From Bacteroidales bacterium (GTDB lineage: Bacteria > Bacteroidota > Bacteroidia > Bacteroidales > UBA932): DNA of 5,993 nt. Below the pieces are notes generated by a model, which was given only the letters and a program-made list of their open reading frames with translations, ran no database searches and was not told where the DNA came from. The position numbers were made by a program, and so were the translations under genes. Position 1 is the first letter of the stretch; each line of letters opens with the position of its first letter. Positions 1 through 4,670 of the stretch are shown here, one piece after another. The stretch is from assembly GCA_017631875.1 (NCBI GenBank), contig JAGBSL010000087.1, positions 1 to 5,993 of the forward strand. The letters run 5' to 3'.

Positions 1-51
1 CTGGACCCCAACATTAAGAGTGTCGTGCTCTACCAACTGAGCTAGGGAAGC
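1..51 (-). tRNA. tRNA-Lys(CUU), 3' part cut by window edge
   Basis: Read on the minus strand from base 51, the sequence gives a 7-nt acceptor strand GCTTCCC, TA, a D-arm GCTC...GAGC, and an anticodon arm CGACA/TGTTG around the loop CTCTTAA. The loop puts CTT at positions 34-36, so this is the lysine tRNA for AAG codons. The window ends just after the variable region (GGGTC) and the first T-stem bases, so the T-loop and 3' acceptor strand are missing. It lies 11 nt downstream of the tRNA-Lys(UUU), on the same strand and without a promoter of its own, so the two are very probably cotranscribed. Confidence 0.9.
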
Positions 52-62
52 AGTATTTTCCG

Positions 63-135
63 TGATTCGCATGGGGCTCGAACCCATGACCCCAACATTA
101 AAAGTGTTGTGCTCTACCTGCTGAGCTAGCGAATC
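63..135 (-). tRNA. tRNA-Lys(UUU)
   Basis: This is a complete 73-nt cloverleaf on the minus strand. The acceptor stem is GATTCGC/GCGAATC with discriminator A. The D-arm is GCTC...GAGC with the AGCAGGTA loop. The anticodon stem is CAACA/TGTTG around CTTTTAA, which puts anticodon TTT at plus-strand bases 100-102. The T-arm is ATGGG-TTCGAGC-CCCAT. No CCA is encoded, as is usual outside some bacterial groups. The anticodon arm and D-arm closely resemble those of the neighbouring tRNA-Lys(CUU), while the acceptor stems differ. It is the first gene of the tRNA operon that starts from the promoter near base 187. Confidence 0.97.
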
Positions 136-186
136 AATCCGTGGTCATTCTTGGGTCTCTAACGAGTTCCTTTCGAATTGGGACTG

Positions 187-217
187 CAAAGGTACTACTT
201 TTTTCCAAACCTCCAAA
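187..217 (-). promoter_or_regulatory. Bacteroidota-type promoter of the tRNA-Lys operon
   Basis: On the minus strand a TTTG (-33 box, bases 217-214) is followed after exactly 19 nt by TACCTTTG (-7 box, bases 194-187). This matches the Bacteroides consensus TTTG / TAnnTTTG in both sequence and spacing. Transcription would start near base 180 and leave a leader of about 45 nt before the first tRNA. The promoter begins about 10 bp past the U-tract of the terminator that closes the upstream operon. Confidence 0.85.
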
Positions 218-226
218 CTTTTTCGC

Positions 227-281
227 AAAAAAATCTTCACATTCTGCACCTGCGACTGCAAACAGGGGCGGAATGTGAAGA
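227..281 (-). terminator. Intrinsic terminator of the envelope operon
   Basis: Bases 271-281 (GAATGTGAAGA) and 234-244 (TCTTCACATTC) form an 11-bp perfect inverted repeat. The pairing continues inward with 2 bp (269-268 with 246-247) and 4 bp (266-263 with 249-252), separated by single mismatches, to a 10-nt loop. On the minus strand this hairpin is followed immediately by seven T residues (complement of 233-227). That is the hairpin-plus-U-tract of a Rho-independent terminator for transcripts arriving from the three genes at 317-2246. The opposite strand has no U-tract after the hairpin, so the terminator works in one direction. Confidence 0.88.
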
Positions 282-284
282 CAG

Positions 285-305
285 ATCCCCGGTCAAGCCG
301 GGGAT
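285..305. repeat. GC-rich palindrome just past the operon stop codon
   Basis: ATCCCCGG (285-292) and CCGGGGAT (298-305) form a perfect 8-bp inverted repeat around the 5-nt loop TCAAG. It starts about 11 nt beyond the stop codon of the beta-barrel gene and has no T-run, so it is not a terminator by itself. It lies directly before the terminator hairpin and could stabilise mRNA 3' ends. From memory, similar palindromes (ATCCCCGG with a short loop, then CCGGGGATGAC) recur as dispersed intergenic repeats in several bacterial genomes. That makes a REP-like element plausible, but it cannot be shown from one copy. Confidence 0.7.
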
Positions 306-316
306 GACGAGAGCGA

Positions 317-928
317 CTAGAATGCCACACCTAGCTTAAAGCCCACATTATTGAGATTCTTGATCTTGAAGCTGTCATTGCGGTTTGTCGCAAAGCTATA
401 GTATGCCGCAAACTGGAATCCGATATCCTCCTTGTGGAATGGGAAGTACACGAAACCCACCTCAGGCGACATATAGAATCCCCAGTTGTCATGTCTATTG
501 ACAAAAGTGGACATGTAGGTGCTCTGTGTAGAGTATTCCGCACCCATCTTGTTCTGGAGGTAAGGCTGGAACTCCTTCCTCATGAAGCGGATCCTTGTCA
601 TGATTCCGAAAGGAACCTGATAGATGGACCTGTCAAGATCCGTCGTAATGGCTGCATTGTCCTCAAGCTGATAAGTATGCTTTGGGACATACTCGTTATT
701 GGTGCCGAAGCTCGCAAATCCGCCGACCGCGAACATAGGGCTCACATAGTAGCCTCCCTCGAGGTACGCTCCATAGCCCTGAGCAGTCTGCACATAATCA
801 TTGGCCACCGTTCCGTTGAACTGCCAGCCGCCGCTGACGAAGTAGCGTTTGCCCATCTGGGCGTTGGCCTCACCTGCAAAGAACATCAGGGCAGCACCGG
901 CCAAAATCACGTATATAAACTTTTTCAT
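317..928 (-). CDS. Small outer-membrane beta-barrel protein
   Basis: The product is a 203-residue secreted protein. It starts with a signal peptide: MKK, a hydrophobic core at about residues 4-18, and a likely cleavage after ANA (21-23), leaving Q24 at the N-terminus. The mature part alternates polar and hydrophobic residues with many Gly, Tyr and Phe. Strand-like segments lie at about 28-40, 51-62, 65-76, 101-117, 119-132, 148-163, 168-182 and 193-203, which would suit an eight-stranded barrel of the OmpW/OmpX-like 'outer membrane beta-barrel' type. It ends in VAF, and a terminal Phe is the usual BAM recognition signal. The function is unknown; such proteins can be structural, adhesive or small pores. 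It is the last gene of a three-gene operon, 19 nt after the lipoprotein gene, and is followed by a palindrome and an intrinsic terminator. The ATG is supported by the signal peptide directly after it and by an A-rich leader without a Shine-Dalgarno sequence. Confidence 0.88.
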   Translation of the reverse strand: MKKFIYVILAGAALMFFAGEANAQMGKRYFVSGGWQFNGTVANDYVQTAQGYGAYLEGGYYVSPMFAVGGFASFGTNNEYVPKHTYQLEDNAAITTDLDRSIYQVPFGIMTRIRFMRKEFQPYLQNKMGAEYSTQSTYMSTFVNRHDNWGFYMSPEVGFVYFPFHKEDIGFQFAAYYSFATNRNDSFKIKNLNNVGFKLGVAF

Positions 929-947
929 ATCATCTATTTTTTATTCG

Positions 948-1595
948 TTATTTCTGCGACGCATTCTTATTCAGGTATGGCGACTGCGCAAAGGCCTGGT
1001 CGATCGACGCCTTCATCCTCTGTACGTCGTAGCTTGCGCTAGGGCCGGCAGGGCCGCCTATGTATGAGGTCCATATGATCTCGAGGTTCTTGCCACTTCC
1101 CTGCTCTGCAGTAAGGTCAACGATATCAGCCACAAGAGCATTAGTCGAGAATGTATATGTCACACGGTAAGGACAATAGTATCCATACCAATCTCCCCAG
1201 TAACCCGGAGACCAATAGCCGGGATAGTCGAGCCACCAGTAAGGATCGCCATAGTGCTGCACATACCTCTCAGTGTTGATCATGTATGTAAGCTGAATGC
1301 CGAGATCCGCATCAGGGTTGGAGGGAGTATAGATGAATCCCATCTTTTCCATGTTTGTCCTGTATGCCTGTATCAAGGCCAATGCATTATTGGACTGCGA
1401 GTACACGGGCTTCTCATCCTGTCCGATAATAAGAAGGCTGTCGGGGATGTCAAAGGTTGTGAACTTGGTGAAGTCTACGCCTTTGTCGGGAGCAGTGTAA
1501 ACGAGATACTCATTGTCACTGTCCTGCGGATATGGCTCCTTGTGGCACGATATGGCCAGAAGAACCAGTGCTGAAATTAAGATGATCTTTTTCAT
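948..1595 (-). CDS. DUF4136-like lipoprotein
   Basis: The product is a 215-residue lipoprotein. A basic start (MKK) and hydrophobic stretch lead to the lipobox LAIS-C at residues 13-17, so Cys17 should be lipidated. The following residues (HKEPYPQD) carry no obvious inner-membrane retention signal that I can judge. The rest resembles DUF4136: an early 'F-x-T-F-x-I-P-D' stretch (about 45-52), a helix with the pattern ALALIQAYRTNMEKMGF (71-87), ADLGIQLTY (97-104), and a C-terminal strand pair with VADIVDLT and LEIIWTSYIGG (155-181). Between them, residues 116-143 are extremely rich in Trp, Tyr, Gly and Pro. The family is common in Bacteroidota and Proteobacteria and has no assigned biochemical role. 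It is the middle gene of the operon, 21 nt after the DUF4251 gene and 19 nt before the beta-barrel gene. An envelope-associated partner of the barrel protein is a reasonable but unproven reading. Confidence 0.85.
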   Translation of the reverse strand: MKKIILISALVLLAISCHKEPYPQDSDNEYLVYTAPDKGVDFTKFTTFDIPDSLLIIGQDEKPVYSQSNNALALIQAYRTNMEKMGFIYTPSNPDADLGIQLTYMINTERYVQHYGDPYWWLDYPGYWSPGYWGDWYGYYCPYRVTYTFSTNALVADIVDLTAEQGSGKNLEIIWTSYIGGPAGPSASYDVQRMKASIDQAFAQSPYLNKNASQK

Positions 1596-1616
1596 ATCTG
1601 TATTGTTTAATTCGTT

Positions 1617-2246
1617 TTATAATGAGCTTCCTTCGATTACTTTGGAGTTCTCATAAGGGATGATGTTGCCCTGGAGCCACACCGTATTGGAGTTGAAGTT
1701 CGGATAGACGGTAGCAGACGCCTGATTGGTTCCCGGAGTAAGATATACCTCGACCTGGGCATTGATGCCTATACCGGTCACACTGAATGAATATGTGACA
1801 TAACCGTTCTTACCCACACGATACTCCTGTCCGGAAATCCTGCCGTCTACCGTAACGCCGCCGACACCGTTAGGACCTGACGCAAAATCGCTTGGGGAGA
1901 TCTGCACGACGGCCCTGTTGCCTTTGACGGAAATGAAGTTGGTCATATCGTTGACAAACACGGTCGCTCCGTTTCTGAACTGGACAGTCTGTGCTTCAAG
2001 CACGAAGTCCTGGTTCTTCACCGCTGCAAATGCCTGCACTGATGCGATAGAGTCAGCCAGAGCATCAAGATGTCTGCGCTCCTGCGAACGCGCCCTAAAC
2101 TCGGCCATATCCTTCTGCCAGGCGTCCATACTGTTCTGCATTTTGCCTGCACGACCATTGCGGTTGCTGCTTTGGGCAGATGCGTCGGGGGCAGCCATTG
2201 CAAGCCCTGCGACAATAACCATAAAGGTCAGTAAAACTCTTTTCAT
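1617..2246 (-). CDS. Secreted DUF4251 domain protein
   Basis: The product is a 209-residue exported protein. Its signal peptide has MKR, a hydrophobic core (about 4-19) and a likely cleavage after ASA (22-24). A polar, probably helical linker rich in Arg, Gln and Ala follows (about 28-75). Residues about 78-205 resemble DUF4251: FVLEAQTVQF, an 'N-F-I-S-V-K-G-N-R' strand pair (103-111), a Gly-rich turn, GYVTYSFSVTG (148-158), and a final strand with VWLQGNIIPYE (189-199). The family is largely restricted to Bacteroidota; members are small periplasmic or surface proteins of unknown function. There is no lipobox and no C-terminal Phe, so it is probably soluble in the periplasm or surface-associated. 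It is the first gene of the three-gene operon. The ATG directly precedes the signal peptide and follows an A/T-rich leader without a ribosome binding site. The upstream region is shared with a divergent hydrolase gene. Confidence 0.85.
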   Translation of the reverse strand: MKRVLLTFMVIVAGLAMAAPDASAQSSNRNGRAGKMQNSMDAWQKDMAEFRARSQERRHLDALADSIASVQAFAAVKNQDFVLEAQTVQFRNGATVFVNDMTNFISVKGNRAVVQISPSDFASGPNGVGGVTVDGRISGQEYRVGKNGYVTYSFSVTGIGINAQVEVYLTPGTNQASATVYPNFNSNTVWLQGNIIPYENSKVIEGSSL

Positions 2247-2355
2247 ATCTATTTGTAATTTTTAAAAGTTCGAAAAGGGTAAGGCAAAGGGTATACCAAA
2301 ACAATAAGGCGTAAGGTTTGATATTTGCTTACGGGAACAGACAAACGAACTGAAT
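2247..2355. promoter_or_regulatory. Divergent intergenic region, promoters not resolved
   Basis: These 109 bp separate the leftward envelope operon from the rightward hydrolase and should hold both promoters. Only imperfect boxes are visible. The minus strand has TACCCTTTG (2293-2285) and the plus strand TAAGGTTTG (2312-2320). Each has three rather than two bases between TA and TTTG, and neither has a TTTG at the expected upstream distance. The motif AAAGGGTA occurs twice (2274-2281 and 2286-2293), which could be chance. No hairpin or riboswitch-like structure was seen. Confidence 0.4.
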
Positions 2356-3279
2356 ATGAACTCACACCTATATATAGAATCGCCCGCAGACGGGCTCGCA
2401 CTGAACACATTGATCATATGCAGCCAGGAGGATCCCAAAGCCGCGATCCTCTTCATCCACGGACTCTGCGGCAAGATCGGCCGCATGCTGCCGACCATGA
2501 GTCATTTTGCTGCAGAAGGCTACGCCTGCATCGGTTTCGACATGCGAGGACACGGCGACAGCATCAAGACGGAAGAAGACAGAGGATATACATATCAGGG
2601 AGGCAGCGAGGCCATGGTCGAGGACATCAGGGCAGTCATCGGATGGATAGAAGAAAACTTCCCAACGACTCCGATATTCATAGTAGCCCACAGCATGGGC
2701 TCCCTTGCCGCAAGAACATACATCAAGAGCGATGACACCCACATAGACGGTCTGGTACTGAGCGGAAGCCCAAGCTTCAATCCACTGAGTCCTTATGCCA
2801 GGATATTCCTTCAGGCATACAACGAAATTACAGGAGGCCACGACAGGCTTGAGGCCTTACAAAGATTCACTTCAGACCTCTACAACAAGGATTTTGAGGA
2901 TGACGGCTTCCAGGCATGGATGTGTTCCGACCCAGAAGAGCGCCAAAGGTTCTTCGATGATCCCGAATGCAACTACACATGCACAACAGACTGCTCGCTT
3001 ACTCTGCTGATGCTCATGAAGGAGACATACAGCAGAAAGGGCTGGCATGTAGCCAACCCTTCATTACCTATTTTATTCATATCCGGCGAAAACGACTCAT
3101 GCATGATCAGCATGAAGAAATTCCATCAGTCCGCCGGCTTCCTGAACAGCGTCGGCTACACCGACGTATCCAGCATCATATTTCCCGACATGCGCCATGA
3201 GGTCCTCAACGAGATCGGCAAGGAATCAGCATGGCAGGCAATAAGCGAATTTATTTCAAGAGAGCGTCAAGACGGTTGA
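2356..3279 (+). CDS. Alpha/beta hydrolase, monoacylglycerol lipase/lysophospholipase-like
   Basis: This is a 307-residue serine hydrolase of the Hydrolase_4 (S33, monoglyceride-lipase-like) group. The parts are in the usual order: an oxyanion-hole HG (35-36), D-M-R-G-H-G-D-S (62-69), the nucleophile elbow A-H-S-M-G (111-115) with Ser113, a cap region (about 140-230), Asp247 in GEND, and His281 in RHEVLNE. The cap contains a W-x-x-S/C-D stretch and a D-P-E-C segment (202-205) like those of bacterial lysophospholipase-type relatives. It also carries Cys205, Cys209 and Cys213, an unusual cluster. There is no signal peptide, so the enzyme is probably cytosolic and cleaves an ester of a glycerolipid or similar substrate; the true substrate cannot be read from sequence. 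The length is normal and the triad intact. The ATG at 2356 gives a normal N-terminus for the family. The last 29 bp overlap, tail to tail, the end of the acyltransferase gene. Confidence 0.92.
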   Translation: MNSHLYIESPADGLALNTLIICSQEDPKAAILFIHGLCGKIGRMLPTMSHFAAEGYACIGFDMRGHGDSIKTEEDRGYTYQGGSEAMVEDIRAVIGWIEENFPTTPIFIVAHSMGSLAARTYIKSDDTHIDGLVLSGSPSFNPLSPYARIFLQAYNEITGGHDRLEALQRFTSDLYNKDFEDDGFQAWMCSDPEERQRFFDDPECNYTCTTDCSLTLLMLMKETYSRKGWHVANPSLPILFISGENDSCMISMKKFHQSAGFLNSVGYTDVSSIIFPDMRHEVLNEIGKESAWQAISEFISRERQDG

Positions 3280-4609
3280 AGATGCTCACGCGCTTCTTGT
3301 GGATTTCCTTAATCTTATCACGATTCTTCCTTGCCACGAACCTGCATGTACCGAGGAACTTCATGAACAGCCTCATATAGTTCCATGCAAGGAGGAACAT
3401 GATCGGGAATGCAACGAAATATCCCAACGCCCACCAGAAGCCGGCAAATATCCAAAGAAGAGCCGACGGGATTATCATGCACAATGGGATTGTAATCAGA
3501 GCGCTCACCGCAAGGCGGAACGTACTGATGAACATCTGGTCCTTGATCATCTTCTTGAGGAATATCTCAGGAACGATGAAAAGAAGGGCCGTCGGTATGA
3601 TGGACACGACGAAAAGAGGCAGAAGTACAAGCAGAGCAAGACCTCTGAGCACTGCCGAAATGGCTCTCGGCTTGCGGCGGAAGAGCCAGTCCCTTACATT
3701 AAGCTCCTTGATGCCGCTTATGACTTCTGCGGTATCCTTGTATATTGCCTCCATTTCCTCAGGATGCTCTGCCGATGCCTTCTGGAGGTCGTTCACGAGA
3801 GCCTGATCGGAAAGAAGACGCGAAGGAAGATAATTGAACTTGAATCCGTGCTTACGGGCATACATCTTACCGTATTCGTTCTCGCGGAGCCAGTCGATCT
3901 GGTCATAATGTTCGATATCATCGACGTGAAGCATCATCTCCTTGATCTCGCTATGCACACGGGCATTGATCTCCATCATAGTCGCGCGCGGCTCCTCCTG
4001 GTAACGCTCATAGTAAGGCTTCAGCGAAATAGGCTTGCCGAACTTGATGAGCATCTCTGTCCTTGCGTGGAAATAGTTGGAATAGTGGTTGCACGAAGGC
4101 AGGATCATCACATCCTCCTTGAACTCCATCTTCTCCGCAGCAGCGAAGGCAATCCTCAGATATCCGAGCTTGAACTGACCGAGCCATCTCTTGTCCTGGT
4201 GGCCTCCTTCAGGATAAAGCATCACAGTTTCGCCGTCCATGAGTGCATTTCCGGCGTCCTCAAATGTCTCGGAATTCCTACGCACATGCGCCAATCCCTC
4301 ATATCCCATACGATACGCAGGCAGAAGGCCCATTGCGCGGAGCGCCTTATTGAAGATAGGAATGTTAAACACATTCGCCCTCGCAAGGAAGTTCATCCTT
4401 CGGTCCGTCAGCTGGAGACATACGCAGAGAGGGTCGTTCAGACAGTTCTGATGGTTGGACACAATGATTGTCGGAGTTCCGTTCACAGGCACATTTTCAA
4501 GTCCCAGAACGTGCTCTTTCTTGAAGTACAGTCCGGAATTGACGAACTGCAGATAGGCGCGGAACGCCTTAAGGAAAAGGGAATGATCCCTAGGGTTAGT
4601 CTTTGCCAT
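3251..4609 (-). CDS. PlsC-like lysophospholipid acyltransferase with membrane C-terminus
   Basis: This 452-residue protein belongs to the PlsC/LPLAT acyltransferases, which move an acyl chain onto glycerol-phosphate or lysophospholipid at the inner membrane. Residues about 33-200 form the catalytic domain. His53 and Asp59 lie in S-N-H-Q-N-C-L-N-D-P, the block I motif with five residues between them instead of the classical four. This spacing is also known from a branch with NH-P-N-x-L-x-D-P motifs. Other blocks are LARANVFNIPIF (75-86), YPEGGH (132-137; block III) and an ILPSCNHYSNYF...FGKPI stretch (169-194). After a helical, charged linker (about 200-318) come hydrophobic segments at about 321-348 and 366-410, suggesting two to four membrane helices, and a basic C-terminus. 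Classical PlsC is about 240 residues, so nearly half of this protein is extra. It has its own promoter just upstream. Whether it makes phosphatidic acid or acylates another lipid is unknown. Confidence 0.9.
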   Translation of the reverse strand: MAKTNPRDHSLFLKAFRAYLQFVNSGLYFKKEHVLGLENVPVNGTPTIIVSNHQNCLNDPLCVCLQLTDRRMNFLARANVFNIPIFNKALRAMGLLPAYRMGYEGLAHVRRNSETFEDAGNALMDGETVMLYPEGGHQDKRWLGQFKLGYLRIAFAAAEKMEFKEDVMILPSCNHYSNYFHARTEMLIKFGKPISLKPYYERYQEEPRATMMEINARVHSEIKEMMLHVDDIEHYDQIDWLRENEYGKMYARKHGFKFNYLPSRLLSDQALVNDLQKASAEHPEEMEAIYKDTAEVISGIKELNVRDWLFRRKPRAISAVLRGLALLVLLPLFVVSIIPTALLFIVPEIFLKKMIKDQMFISTFRLAVSALITIPLCMIIPSALLWIFAGFWWALGYFVAFPIMFLLAWNYMRLFMKFLGTCRFVARKNRDKIKEIHKKRVSIFNRLDALLK

Positions 4610-4637
4610 TTTTAAGGTTTTAGTTTAAGTACAGACG

Positions 4638-4670
4638 CAAAGATAGTAAAAATCTTTACTTTCTCCTAAA
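4638..4670 (-). promoter_or_regulatory. Bacteroidota-type promoter of the acyltransferase gene
   Basis: On the minus strand TATCTTTG (bases 4645-4638) matches the -7 box TAnnTTTG exactly. A TTTA at 4670-4667 matches three of four bases of the -33 box, with a 21-nt spacer. Transcription would start about 20-25 nt before the ATG at 4609, giving a short A-rich leader. The -33 box lies inside the last codons of the GH43 gene, so the acyltransferase can be transcribed on its own. No terminator separates the two genes, and read-through is also possible. Confidence 0.75.

Noticed and set aside
145..330. Small minus-strand frame of 61 codons between the tRNA and the beta-barrel gene
   Set aside because: It overlaps the palindrome, the terminator and the tRNA promoter, which explain the sequence better; the product looks random.
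434..1042. Plus-strand open frame of 202 codons across the beta-barrel and lipoprotein genes
   Set aside because: It runs antisense across two genes with signal peptides and conserved features; its own product has no recognisable motif or initiation context.
2274..2293. Direct repeat AAAGGGTA twice, 12 bp apart, as an operator
   Set aside because: Two 8-bp copies in a purine-rich stretch can arise by chance, and no dyad symmetry or known regulator is visible.
2285..2320. TACCCTTTG (minus) and TAAGGTTTG (plus) as divergent promoters
   Set aside because: Both have an extra base inside the -7 box, and neither has a TTTG at 19-21 nt upstream. They are kept only as weak candidates in the intergenic entry.
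3299..4615. Long plus-strand open frame of 438 codons opposite the acyltransferase gene
   Set aside because: It is fully antisense to a gene with clear acyltransferase motifs, and its translation is rich in His, Arg, Glu and Leu with no domain or hydrophobic pattern. It is a by-product of codon bias on the real strand.
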